Positions 7,506-14,848 of a DNA stretch of 28,033 bases are shown in pieces. How positions within the stretch are numbered: position 1 is the stretch's first letter; every line of letters starts with the position of its first letter. The notes below the pieces were generated by a model, which made no database searches, was not told where the DNA came from, and saw nothing but the letters and a program-made list of their open reading frames with translations. The translations under genes and the position numbers were made by a program. Source of the DNA: Comamonas_F sp047606565 (GTDB lineage: Bacteria; Pseudomonadota; Gammaproteobacteria; Burkholderiales; Burkholderiaceae_C); assembly GCA_047606565.1 (NCBI GenBank), contig JASGEH010000079.1, positions 1 to 28,033 on the forward strand. The letters are read 5' to 3'.

Positions 7506-9392
7506 ATGTGCGGCATCGTCGGCGCGGTTTCATCGCGCAACATCGTTCCCATCCTGATCCAGGGCCTGCAGCGCCTGGAATACCGGGGCTATGACTCCTG
7601 CGGCATCGCCATTCATGCCCAGAACGCGGGCGGCGGCCTGCAGCGCACCCGCAGCACCGCGCGCGTCGCGGAGCTCGACCAGCAGGTCCGCACCGAACAC
7701 ATCGCCGCGCACACCGGCATCGCCCACACGCGCTGGGCCACCCATGGCGCCCCGGCCGTGCACAACGCCCACCCGCACTTCAGCTTCGGCCCCCAGGGCA
7801 AGGCCCAGGGCAAGCCAGCCCGCGTGGCCCTGGTGCACAACGGCATCATCGAAAACTACGCCGAACTGCGCAAGCAACTCAGCGCCAGAGGCTACGTCTT
7901 CGACAGCCAGACCGACACCGAAGTCATCGTCCACCTGGTCGATTCGCTCTACGACGGCGACCTGCTGGCCGCCGTGCGGCAGGCCACGCAGCAACTGCAG
8001 GGCGCCTACGCCATCGCCGTGTTCTGCAAGGACGAGCCCCAACGCATCGTCGGCGCGCGCGCCGGCTCGCCCCTGGTGCTGGGCGTGGGCGAGGGCGAGA
8101 CCTTCCTCGCCTCGGACGCCATGGCACTGGCCGGCGTGACCGACCAGATCGTCTACCTCGAAGAGGGCGACGTGGCCGACCTGCAGCTCGGCCGCTACTG
8201 GATCGAGGCCCGCACCGAGACCGGCCACCGCCGTGTCGAGCGCGCGGTCAAGACCGTGCACGCCCACAGCGGCGCGGCCGAACTCGGCCCCTACCGCCAC
8301 TACATGCAAAAGGAAATCTTCGAGCAGCCGCGCGCCATCGGCGACACGCTCGAAGGCCTCGTCGGCATCGTGCCCGAGCTGTTCGACGGCCCCGCCCCGC
8401 AGCCCGGCCAGAACGCCTTCAACACCTTCAAGGCCATCGACAACGTGCTCATCCTGGCCTGCGGCACCAGCTACTACAGCGGCTGCACGGCCAAGTACTG
8501 GCTCGAAGCCATCGCCGGCATCCCGACCCAGGTCGAAGTCGCCAGCGAGTACCGCTACCGCACCAGCGTGCCCAACCCGCGCACGCTGGTCGTCGCCATC
8601 AGCCAAAGCGGCGAAACCGCCGACACCCTGGCCGCGCTGCGCCACGCGCAAAGCCTGGGCATGACGCAGACGCTGACCATCTGCAACGTCGCCACCAGCG
8701 CCATGGTGCGCGAATGCAAGCTGGCCTACGTGACGCGCGCCGGCATCGAGATCGGCGTGGCCTCCACCAAGGCATTCACCACCCAACTGGCCGCGCTGTT
8801 CCTGCTGACGCTGGCGCTGGCGCAGAGCAAGGGCCGCCTGAGCCCGGCGCAAGAGCAGCAGCACCTCACGGCCATGCGCCACCTGCCCGCCGCGCTGCAG
8901 GCCGTGCTGGCGCTGGAGCCCCAGATCATCGCCTGGGCCGAGGACTTCGCCCGCAAGGAAAACGCCCTCTTCCTCGGGCGCGGCCTGCACTATCCCATCG
9001 CCCTCGAAGGCGCGCTCAAGCTCAAGGAAATCAGCTACATCCACGCCGAGGCCTACCCGGCCGGCGAACTCAAGCACGGCCCGCTGGCGCTGGTGACCAA
9101 CGAAATGCCGGTGGTCACCGTCGCGCCCAACGACGCGCTGCTGGAAAAACTCAAGAGCAACATGCAGGAAGTGCGCGCGCGCGGCGGCGTGCTCTACGCC
9201 CTGGCCGACGCCGACACCCAGATCGAGGGCGAGGACGGCCTGCACGTCATCCGCATGCCCGAACACTACGGCGCGCTCTCACCGCTGCTGCACGTCGTGC
9301 CCCTGCAACTGCTGGCCTACCACACCGCCTGCCTGCGCGGCACCGACGTCGACAAGCCACGCAACCTCGCCAAGAGCGTCACCGTGGAGTGA
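7506..9392 (+). CDS. glmS: Glutamine-fructose-6-phosphate aminotransferase (isomerizing)
   Basis: GlmS makes glucosamine-6-phosphate from fructose-6-phosphate and glutamine, the committed step to UDP-GlcNAc for peptidoglycan and lipopolysaccharide. The product has 628 residues from the ATG at 7506. This start leaves MCGIVGAV with Cys2 as the N-terminal nucleophile after Met removal. Residues 1 to about 240 form the class II glutamine amidotransferase domain (HTRWATHG, HNGIIENY). Two SIS sugar-isomerase domains follow (CGTSYYSG, SQSGETADT). The C-terminus DKPRNLAKSVTVE is the classic GlmS end. No glmS ribozyme is expected outside Firmicutes and none is seen in the short leader. Confidence 0.98.
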   Translation: MCGIVGAVSSRNIVPILIQGLQRLEYRGYDSCGIAIHAQNAGGGLQRTRSTARVAELDQQVRTEHIAAHTGIAHTRWATHGAPAVHNAHPHFSFGPQGKAQGKPARVALVHNGIIENYAELRKQLSARGYVFDSQTDTEVIVHLVDSLYDGDLLAAVRQATQQLQGAYAIAVFCKDEPQRIVGARAGSPLVLGVGEGETFLASDAMALAGVTDQIVYLEEGDVADLQLGRYWIEARTETGHRRVERAVKTVHAHSGAAELGPYRHYMQKEIFEQPRAIGDTLEGLVGIVPELFDGPAPQPGQNAFNTFKAIDNVLILACGTSYYSGCTAKYWLEAIAGIPTQVEVASEYRYRTSVPNPRTLVVAISQSGETADTLAALRHAQSLGMTQTLTICNVATSAMVRECKLAYVTRAGIEIGVASTKAFTTQLAALFLLTLALAQSKGRLSPAQEQQHLTAMRHLPAALQAVLALEPQIIAWAEDFARKENALFLGRGLHYPIALEGALKLKEISYIHAEAYPAGELKHGPLALVTNEMPVVTVAPNDALLEKLKSNMQEVRARGGVLYALADADTQIEGEDGLHVIRMPEHYGALSPLLHVVPLQLLAYHTACLRGTDVDKPRNLAKSVTVE

Positions 9393-9562
9393 GACGGCGG
9401 CAGGGCTCGAGATATCCTGCTCTGCAGCTTGGGCGACCCGCCGGCGATTCGTGACTTCACTTTGCTCGTCGGCCCATCTCGCCACCACGCACAGGCTGAC
9501 CACGGCCCTCGACTCTCTGGTTGGAGGCCACGGGCGCCTGCGCGAAGGCGACCAGAAAGCGC

Positions 9563-9597
9563 AATGCCAGTCAGTTAAGCCCTGACTGGCATTTTTT
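9563..9597 (+). terminator. Rho-independent terminator downstream of glmS
   Basis: The arms AATGCCAGTCAG (9563-9574) and CTGACTGGCATT (9582-9593) are a perfect 12-bp inverted repeat with a 7-nt loop. The last two T of the right arm continue into TTTT, giving six T at 9592-9597. It lies 170 bp after the glmS stop. Confidence 0.9.
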
Positions 9598-9723
9598 CGT
9601 TGGGAAACAGGCTGCGCGGAAAAGACCTTGGAAGGCATGGCGCGAAGGACCGGTGCAATCCTCGGCATCATCAAGGCCATTAGCCTCTCATGGGATGGGC
9701 CGTGGGCGTTGGCCTAGAATTTC

Positions 9724-9742
9724 TTGACGTAAACATTGTTAC
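9724..9742. promoter_or_regulatory. Possible OmpR-family response-regulator site upstream of efeU
   Basis: GTAAACATTGTTAC (9729-9742) sits about 117 bp before efeU. With its flanks it resembles RstA-type sites (TACATNTNGTTACA) and, more loosely, CpxR sites (GTAAA repeats). In E. coli the EfeUOB system is controlled by CpxAR. No Fur box was found in the gap. The regulator assignment is inference from a short match. Confidence 0.3.
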
Positions 9743-9858
9743 AGCTGCAGCCGCCATCAGCGGGCGGCGTCCAGACCGGCATCGGCGCGCTCATCCTCGA
9801 TGAGCATCTCCTCGCCGTATCACCGATGTCAGTAACAACCGACCTATTGCCCCCGCCC

Positions 9859-10692
9859 ATGCTCGTCCCCTTCCTGATCATGCTCCGCGAGGGCATCGAA
9901 GCCGCACTCATCGTCGGCATCGTGGCCAGCTACCTGCAACAGACTGGACGGGGCCGGCTCATGCCTGCGGTATGGATAGGCGTGCTGCTCGCCGCGGCGC
10001 TGTCGCTGTTCGCGGGCGCGGGCCTGCAACTGGTGGCGGCCGAGTTCCCGCAGAAGCAGCAGGAGCTGTTCGAGGGTGTGGTCGGCCTGGTGGCCGTGGC
10101 GCTGCTGACCTCGATGGTGTTCTGGATGCGCAAGGCGGCCCGCAGCATCCGCGGCCAGTTGCAGGCCGGCATCGACCGCGCGCTGGGCGCGAACGGCGAC
10201 GGCCAGGGCTGGGCGCTGATCGGCATGGTGTTCCTGGCCGTCGCTCGCGAGGGGCTCGAATCGGTATTCTTCCTGCTGGCCATCTTCCAGCAGAGCACGG
10301 GCTGGGAGGCCCCGGTGGGCGCGCTGGCCGGCATCGCCGTGTCAGTGGCGGTCGGCTACGGCCTCTACTCGGGCGGTGTGCGGCTGGACCTGCGCCGCTT
10401 CTTCCGCATCACGGGCCTATTCATCCTGCTGGTGGCCGCGGGCCTGGCCGCCGGCGCGCTGCGCAAGTTCCACGAGGCCGGCCTGTGGAACCAGTTGCAG
10501 CAGGCGGTGTTCGACATGAGCGAGACCCTGCCCATGGACAGCCCGCTGGGGGCCGTGCTTTCGGGCCTGCTGGGCTACCAGGCCACGCCGGTGCTGGGTG
10601 AGGCGATCGTCTACCTGGCCTTCCTGGCCGTCACGCTGTTCTTCTTCCTGCGCCCCGCGCCAGCCACGCCGGCGGCTGCCGTGACGCGCTGA
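9859..10692 (+). CDS. efeU: Ferrous/ferric iron permease EfeU (FTR1 family)
   Basis: This is the inner-membrane iron channel of the EfeUOB system, 277 residues. The start at 9859 gives MLVPFLIMLREGIEAA, the standard beginning of the family, although no clear Shine-Dalgarno precedes it. The two iron-binding REGxE motifs are present: REGIE at residues 10-14 and REGLE at 130-134. Seven hydrophobic segments are plausible. It is the first gene of efeU-efeO-efeB-efeM, with a 15-bp gap to efeO. Members of this family import iron using the periplasmic partners encoded next. Confidence 0.95.
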   Translation: MLVPFLIMLREGIEAALIVGIVASYLQQTGRGRLMPAVWIGVLLAAALSLFAGAGLQLVAAEFPQKQQELFEGVVGLVAVALLTSMVFWMRKAARSIRGQLQAGIDRALGANGDGQGWALIGMVFLAVAREGLESVFFLLAIFQQSTGWEAPVGALAGIAVSVAVGYGLYSGGVRLDLRRFFRITGLFILLVAAGLAAGALRKFHEAGLWNQLQQAVFDMSETLPMDSPLGAVLSGLLGYQATPVLGEAIVYLAFLAVTLFFFLRPAPATPAAAVTR

Positions 10693-10707
10693 TCCGCTGC
10701 CTGAACA

Positions 10708-11901
10708 ATGTCTTCAACTCCCCCACCGAAATCCTCCGGCTTCATGCGCGCGGCCGTCGCCGGCTCCGCACTGCTCGTCGTCGCCGGCCTCGCGGCGTTC
10801 TGGTACGCCTCGGGCGTGGCGCGCAAGGCACCGCCCAAGACCGCCGACAACGCGGTCACCGTGACCATCCAGGGCAACGAGTGCCAGCCCAACGAGATCA
10901 CCGTGCCGGCCGGCCGCACGACCTTCACCCTCGTCAACCAGTCGAGCCGCGCGCTCGAATGGGAGATCCTGGACGGCGTGATGGTGGTCGAGGAGCGCGA
11001 GAACATCGCGCCCGGCTTCTCGCAGACCATGACCGTCAAGCTGCAGCCCGGCACCTTCGACATCACCTGCGGCCTGCTGAGCAACCCGCGCGGCAAACTG
11101 CGCGTCACACCTTCGGCGGCCTCCGACGCCGAGGCCGCCCGGCCCTCACTGGTCAATTACGTGGGCGCACTCGCCGAATACCGCGTGTACCTCGCGCTCG
11201 AGTCCGGCACGCTGGACGATGCGGCGCAGGCCCTGGCTGCCGCCATTCAGGCTGGCAACCTGCAGGAAGCGCGGGCGCTGTACGCACCGGCGCACCAGGC
11301 CTACAAGCGCATCGAGCCCATGGCCGAGCTGTTCGCCGACCTGGACACGCGCCTGAATGCCCGCGCGGACTACTTCGAGCAGCGCGAGGCCGACCTGGCC
11401 TTCACCGGTTTTCACCGCATCGAATACGGCCTGTTCGGCCCCGATGCCCACAAGGCGGACGTCAAGTCACTGGCACCGGTGGCCGACCAACTGGCGACCG
11501 ACATCGCCACCTTGCGCGAGCGGCTGCGCGGGCTCAACGTGCCGCCCGAACGGCTGGCCAGTGCCGGCGCCAAGCTGCTGCGCCGCGTCGCCGACAACCT
11601 GCCCGCGGGCGGCGAAGACCACTACGGCCATGGTGAACTCGTGAACCTGCAGGGCAGCCTCGACGGCACGAAAAAGATCGCCGACCTGCTGGCGCCACTG
11701 CTGGCCAAGGCCGCGCCCGTGCTGCAGCAGGCGCTCGACCGGCGCTTTGCCGACTTCGCCGCAGCCCTCGCCCCCTACCGCGAGGGCGACAGCTTCAAGG
11801 CCGCGGCGTTGGACGAGGCGCAGCGCAAGTCGCTGGCAGCGCCGGTGCGCGCACTGGCCGACGAAATAGACAAGATCAACACGGCACTGGCACTGGAATG
11901 A
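10708..11901 (+). CDS. efeO: Iron uptake protein EfeO with cupredoxin and M75 domains
   Basis: This periplasmic partner of EfeU has 397 residues. The N-terminal hydrophobic stretch (about 14-36) is a signal or anchor. A cupredoxin-like domain spans about 45-133 and contains Cys59, EWEILDG (84-90) and Cys121, positions expected for metal binding. An imelysin/M75 domain spans about 145-395 and carries the HxxE motif at His236-Glu239 (HRIEYGLF). E. coli EfeO has the same two-domain plan and similar length. The last codons overlap the efeB start by 4 bp (ATGA), indicating translational coupling. Confidence 0.94.
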   Translation: MSSTPPPKSSGFMRAAVAGSALLVVAGLAAFWYASGVARKAPPKTADNAVTVTIQGNECQPNEITVPAGRTTFTLVNQSSRALEWEILDGVMVVEERENIAPGFSQTMTVKLQPGTFDITCGLLSNPRGKLRVTPSAASDAEAARPSLVNYVGALAEYRVYLALESGTLDDAAQALAAAIQAGNLQEARALYAPAHQAYKRIEPMAELFADLDTRLNARADYFEQREADLAFTGFHRIEYGLFGPDAHKADVKSLAPVADQLATDIATLRERLRGLNVPPERLASAGAKLLRRVADNLPAGGEDHYGHGELVNLQGSLDGTKKIADLLAPLLAKAAPVLQQALDRRFADFAAALAPYREGDSFKAAALDEAQRKSLAAPVRALADEIDKINTALALE

Positions 11902-13235
11902 ACACGATGCCCCCCCGCGAGCACCACACCGAAGATACCGCCGCCGACGGCGTGCCGACCTCGCCGCCATCACTGCACCGTCGCCGTATGCTCGGCGGCC
12001 TGAGTGCCGCACTGGCAGGAGCCGCCGTGGCCGGCCACTCGGTGGCGGCTTCCGCACCGGCTGGCGCGCAGGTGGCCGATGCGCCGCAGAGCACGAACAC
12101 GCAGGACCGCGTGCCCTTCACGGGCGCACACCAGGCGGGCGTGACCACGCCGCGGCCGACGGCCGGCATGCTCGCCTCCTTCTTCGTGCTGGCCGAGAAC
12201 CGCAAGGATCTCGAACGCCTGCTGCGCACGCTGACCGAACGCATTGCCTTCCTCACGCAGGGCGGGCCGCAGGTCGACCTCGACCCGAAGCTGCCGCCTG
12301 CCGGCTCGGGCATCCTGGGTCCGGTGGTGCAGCCCGACGCGCTCACCGTGACGGTTTCCTTCGGCCATTCGATGTTCGACGAGCGCTACGGCCTCGCGAA
12401 GCACGCGCCGGTGCACCTGCGGCAGATGCAGCACCACCCCAACGACGCGCTGGACGCCGCGCTGTGCCATGGCGACCTGTCGATCCAGTTCTGCGCCAAC
12501 ACGCCGGACACCAACATCCACGCGCTGCGCGACATCATCAAGAACACGCCCGACCTGCTGGTGCTGCACTGGAAGCAGGAAGGCACGGTGCCGCCGATTC
12601 CCGCGGTGCCCGGCCAGCCGGCCGAGAGCGCGCGCAATTTCCTGGGCTTCCGCGACGGTTCGGCCAACCCCGACTCGGCCAATGCAGCGCTGATGGACCG
12701 CATCGTCTGGGTCGGCGCCGACGACCCCGAGCCGGCCTGGGCGCGCGGCGGCAGCTACCAGGTGGTGCGCATCATCCGCAACTTCGTCGAGCGCTGGGAC
12801 CGCACGCCGCTGCAGGAGCAGGAGGCCATCATGGGCCGCAGCAAGGCCACCGGCGCACCACTGGACGGCGGCAAGTCCGAGCACGACGTACCCGACTACG
12901 CGCAGGATCCGCACGGCAAGCGCACGCCCATGCAGGCACACATCCGCCTGGCCAACCCACGCACGGCGGCGTCCGATGCCAACCTGATCCTGCGCCGGCC
13001 CTTCAACTATTCCAACGGCGTCACCCGGTCGGGCCAGCTCGAGATGGGCCTGCTGTTCATCTGCTACCAGGCCGACCTGGACAAGGGCTTCCTTACCGTG
13101 CAAAAGCGCCTGGATGGCGAGCCGCTGGAGGAATACATCAAGCCCATCGGCGGCGGCTTCTTCTTCACGCTGCCCGGCGTGCAGGCCCAGGGCGACTGGC
13201 TCGGCCGCACGCTGATGGACGCCTCGGCCGCCTGA
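11898..13235 (+). CDS. efeB: Deferrochelatase/DyP-type haem peroxidase EfeB
   Basis: This periplasmic haem peroxidase of 445 residues is exported folded by the Tat pathway. The N-terminus has a twin-arginine motif at 28-30 (HRRRMLGG) followed by a hydrophobic Ala/Gly-rich stretch. The DyP signature GFRDG spans 250-254, with catalytic Asp253. The probable proximal haem ligand is His348 in AHIRLANPR. DyP-type EfeB oxidises ferrous iron in the EfeUOB system and is reported to release iron from haem. It overlaps efeO by 4 bp and is followed 47 bp later by a second EfeO-like gene. Confidence 0.95.
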   Translation: MNTMPPREHHTEDTAADGVPTSPPSLHRRRMLGGLSAALAGAAVAGHSVAASAPAGAQVADAPQSTNTQDRVPFTGAHQAGVTTPRPTAGMLASFFVLAENRKDLERLLRTLTERIAFLTQGGPQVDLDPKLPPAGSGILGPVVQPDALTVTVSFGHSMFDERYGLAKHAPVHLRQMQHHPNDALDAALCHGDLSIQFCANTPDTNIHALRDIIKNTPDLLVLHWKQEGTVPPIPAVPGQPAESARNFLGFRDGSANPDSANAALMDRIVWVGADDPEPAWARGGSYQVVRIIRNFVERWDRTPLQEQEAIMGRSKATGAPLDGGKSEHDVPDYAQDPHGKRTPMQAHIRLANPRTAASDANLILRRPFNYSNGVTRSGQLEMGLLFICYQADLDKGFLTVQKRLDGEPLEEYIKPIGGGFFFTLPGVQAQGDWLGRTLMDASAA

Positions 13236-13282
13236 CGAGCACTCACCCGTTCTTCACCACCGCACTGACGTCAAGGAGTTCC

Positions 13283-14119
13283 ATGTCCATGCACATCCGC
13301 CGCCATTTCCTCGCCACCCTAGCCGCCACCGCCGCCGGCTTCACCGTCCTGGGCGCGCACGCTGCCGTCGCGCCGCTGGAGCTGGTCACCCCGATCGCCG
13401 AATACAAGATCTACGTCACAGAGAACGTGGGCAAGCTGGTCGCCGACACGCGCACTTTCGTGGCCGCGGTGAAGGCCGGCGAGATCGAGAAGGCCAAGAA
13501 ACTCTACGGGCCCACGCGCACCAGCTACGAGAAGATCGAACCCGTGGCCGAACTCTTCAGCGACCTGGACAACGCCATCGACTCGCGCGCGGACGACCAC
13601 GAGAAGGCCGAGAAAGACCCGGGCTTCGGCGGCTTCCACCGCATCGAATACGCGCTGTGGACGCAAAAAAGCACCAAGAACATCGGCAAGACCGCCGACC
13701 AGTTGCTGGTCGACGTACTGGAACTGCAAAAGCGTCTGGGCGCGCTGACCTTCCCGCCCGAAAAGGTCGTGGGCGGCGCCGCCGTGCTGATGGAAGAAGT
13801 GGCCGCCACCAAGATCTCCGGCGAGGAGAATCGCTACAGCCACACCGACCTGTGGGATTTCCAGGCCAATTTCGAAGGCGCCTACAAGATCGTCGAACTG
13901 CTGCGCCCCTTGGTGGTGAAGGAGAACAAGGCCTTCTCGGACAAGACCGACGGCAACTTCAAGACCGTGTTCGACACGCTCGCCAAGTACCGCACGGTCG
14001 ACGGCGGCTTCGAGACCTACTCGAAGCTCAGCGAGCGCGACCGCAAGCTGCTGGCCGGGCGCGTCAACACGCTGGCGGAAGATCTCTCGAAACTGCGCGG
14101 GATGCTGGGCCTCAACTGA
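13283..14119 (+). CDS. Second EfeO/EfeM-type periplasmic M75 protein
   Basis: The 278-residue protein has a signal peptide (about 1-28, ending AHA-A) and then a single imelysin/M75 domain, with the HxxE motif at His119-Glu122 (HRIEYALW). It lacks the cupredoxin domain of the upstream EfeO, so it matches the short EfeM type. AAGGAG at 13273-13278 precedes the ATG at 13283; an ATG two codons later is nearly as good. Because the operon already has a full EfeO, this may be a second periplasmic iron binder or a partner with different metal preference. The two M75 domains share motifs such as the YEKIEPVAELFSDLD type and are clearly homologous. Confidence 0.9.
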   Translation: MSMHIRRHFLATLAATAAGFTVLGAHAAVAPLELVTPIAEYKIYVTENVGKLVADTRTFVAAVKAGEIEKAKKLYGPTRTSYEKIEPVAELFSDLDNAIDSRADDHEKAEKDPGFGGFHRIEYALWTQKSTKNIGKTADQLLVDVLELQKRLGALTFPPEKVVGGAAVLMEEVAATKISGEENRYSHTDLWDFQANFEGAYKIVELLRPLVVKENKAFSDKTDGNFKTVFDTLAKYRTVDGGFETYSKLSERDRKLLAGRVNTLAEDLSKLRGMLGLN

Positions 14120-14177
14120 AGAAAGACTCATCTCAGTTTTTCATAGCACTGTCGCGTCACCCACAGAGCATGAAACT

Positions 14178-14224
14178 GACATCCCCCTCTCCCCCGGCCC
14201 CTCTCCCGCAAGGGGCGAGGGGAG
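14178..14224. repeat. C-rich palindromic intergenic repeat
   Basis: A C-rich block is followed by an inverted repeat: CCCCTCTCCC (14198-14207), GCA, then AGGGG-C-GAGGGG. This sequence type, read as RPLRERG in one frame, recurs between genes in many proteobacteria as a REP-like element. It lies 60-105 bp after the last efe gene and may stabilise or terminate the mRNA. Only one copy is in the window. Confidence 0.5.
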
Positions 14225-14260
14225 AAATGCAGGCTGAAGAAGAGAGATTGAACCGTCCTG

Positions 14261-14286
14261 GAGTTCCCCCCAATTAGGAGGAACTC
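14261..14286. repeat. 7-bp-arm inverted repeat in the efe-tRNA gap
   Basis: GAGTTCC (14261-14267) and GGAACTC (14280-14286) are perfect reverse complements with a 12-bp centre. A little further on, CAGTGGAGG and CAGTGGGGG (about 14322-14346) form an imperfect direct repeat. The patch resembles the repeat-rich end of an insertion sequence, but no transposase remnant is present. Confidence 0.3.
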
Positions 14287-14345
14287 ACGCCCCAACACGC
14301 TTCGTGGCTGGGCCGAATTTTCAGTGGAGGGGTGATTCAGTGGGG

Positions 14346-14385
14346 GTAAAACAAAAGCCCCGCTACCTTTACGATAGCGGGGCTT
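14346..14385 (-). terminator. Rho-independent terminator of the tRNA-Ala/tRNA-Lys operon
   Basis: A perfect 11-bp inverted repeat (AAGCCCCGCTA at 14355-14365, TAGCGGGGCTT at 14375-14385) has a 9-nt loop. On the minus strand it is followed by a T-rich stretch (TTTTGTTTTA), so it terminates leftward transcription. It starts 12 bp after the tRNA-Lys 3' end. It could also weakly stop efe transcripts coming from the left. Confidence 0.88.
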
Positions 14386-14396
14386 GTTCAAATAAG

Positions 14397-14472
14397 TGGT
14401 GGGCCCTGAGTGACTCGAACACTCGACCTACGGATTAAGAGTCCGCTGCTCTACCAACTGAGCTAAGAGCCC
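14397..14472 (-). tRNA. tRNA-Lys (anticodon CUU)
   Basis: On the minus strand this is a 76-nt cloverleaf with acceptor arms GGGCTCT and AGGGCCC-type pairing, D-arm AGCTCAGTTGGTAGAGC, anticodon loop CTCTTAA (anticodon CTT), T-loop GTTCGAGTC and an encoded CCA. It lies 23 bp downstream of tRNA-Ala in the same transcript and directly before a terminator. Confidence 0.95.
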
Positions 14473-14495
14473 ACTTATTCTAAAAACCAGTGCCG

Positions 14496-14571
<76 letters not shown>

Positions 14572-14691
14572 ACGACTTCCTTCATTTCGCTTTTTGAAGC
14601 GTCCTGAACAAGGCAGAACGCTATTATGGCACGAAATTCGGCGGCATCGCAAATCCCGCATGTTTTTTCATCGCTGGGCCGCCCCAAGATG

Positions 14692-14713
14692 AAAAAGCAT
14701 CCCCTCGGGGGAT
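14692..14713 (-). terminator. Leftward terminator, distal copy of the 84-bp repeat
   Basis: On the minus strand ATCCCC-CGA-GGGGAT is followed by GC and five T. It is the second terminator that leftward transcripts from the DUF748 gene would meet. Confidence 0.7.
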
Positions 14714-14775
14714 CGGGGCATCGCGCGAGCGATGGTCCGAGGGGCCATTTTTCATCGCTGGGCCGCCCCAAGATG

Positions 14776-14797
14776 AAAAAGCATCCCCCCGGGGGAT
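14776..14797 (-). terminator. Leftward terminator, proximal copy of the 84-bp repeat
   Basis: On the minus strand ATCCCC-CGG-GGGGAT is followed by GC and five T, about 52 bp after the DUF748 stop codon. It is the same element as the distal copy apart from one loop base. Confidence 0.75.
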
Positions 14798-14848
14798 CGG
14801 GGCATCGCGCGAGCGATGGTCCGAGGGGCCATTTTTTATTTCCAGGGA

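Larger units (their letters stand above)
9393..9858. other. 466-bp gap between glmS and efeU
   Basis: The short open frames here have no family resemblance and look spurious. The gap holds a strong rightward terminator at 9563-9597 and, at its right end, a possible response-regulator site near 9729-9742 upstream of efeU. The first 170 bp after the glmS stop show no recognisable element and would be 3' untranslated RNA or the body of a small RNA ending at that terminator. Confidence 0.5.
14664..14831. repeat. Two tandem copies of an 84-bp structured repeat
   Basis: The segments 14664-14747 and 14748-14831 are direct repeats differing at one base (T14705 versus C14789). Each unit holds three stems: TTTTTCATC...GATGAAAAA, ATCCCC...GGGGAT, and CATCGC-GCGA-GCGATG. 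The array sits between tRNA-Ala and the 3' end of the DUF748 gene, and each unit carries a leftward terminator. Confidence 0.9.

Noticed and set aside
9279..9727. Short frames on both strands in the glmS-efeU gap
   Set aside because: They cross the strong terminator or the glmS end, lack ribosome-binding sites and resemble nothing known to me.
9700..9858. Fur box controlling the efe operon
   Set aside because: No AATGATAAT-like 19-bp site is visible in the upstream region on either strand.
14128..14391. An 87-codon minus-strand frame with RPLRERG
   Set aside because: This is the translation of the common C-rich intergenic palindrome plus the tRNA operon terminator, not a gene.
14664..14831. 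Tandem 84-bp repeats as a possible CRISPR array
   Set aside because: There are only two copies directly abutting with no spacers and no cas genes.
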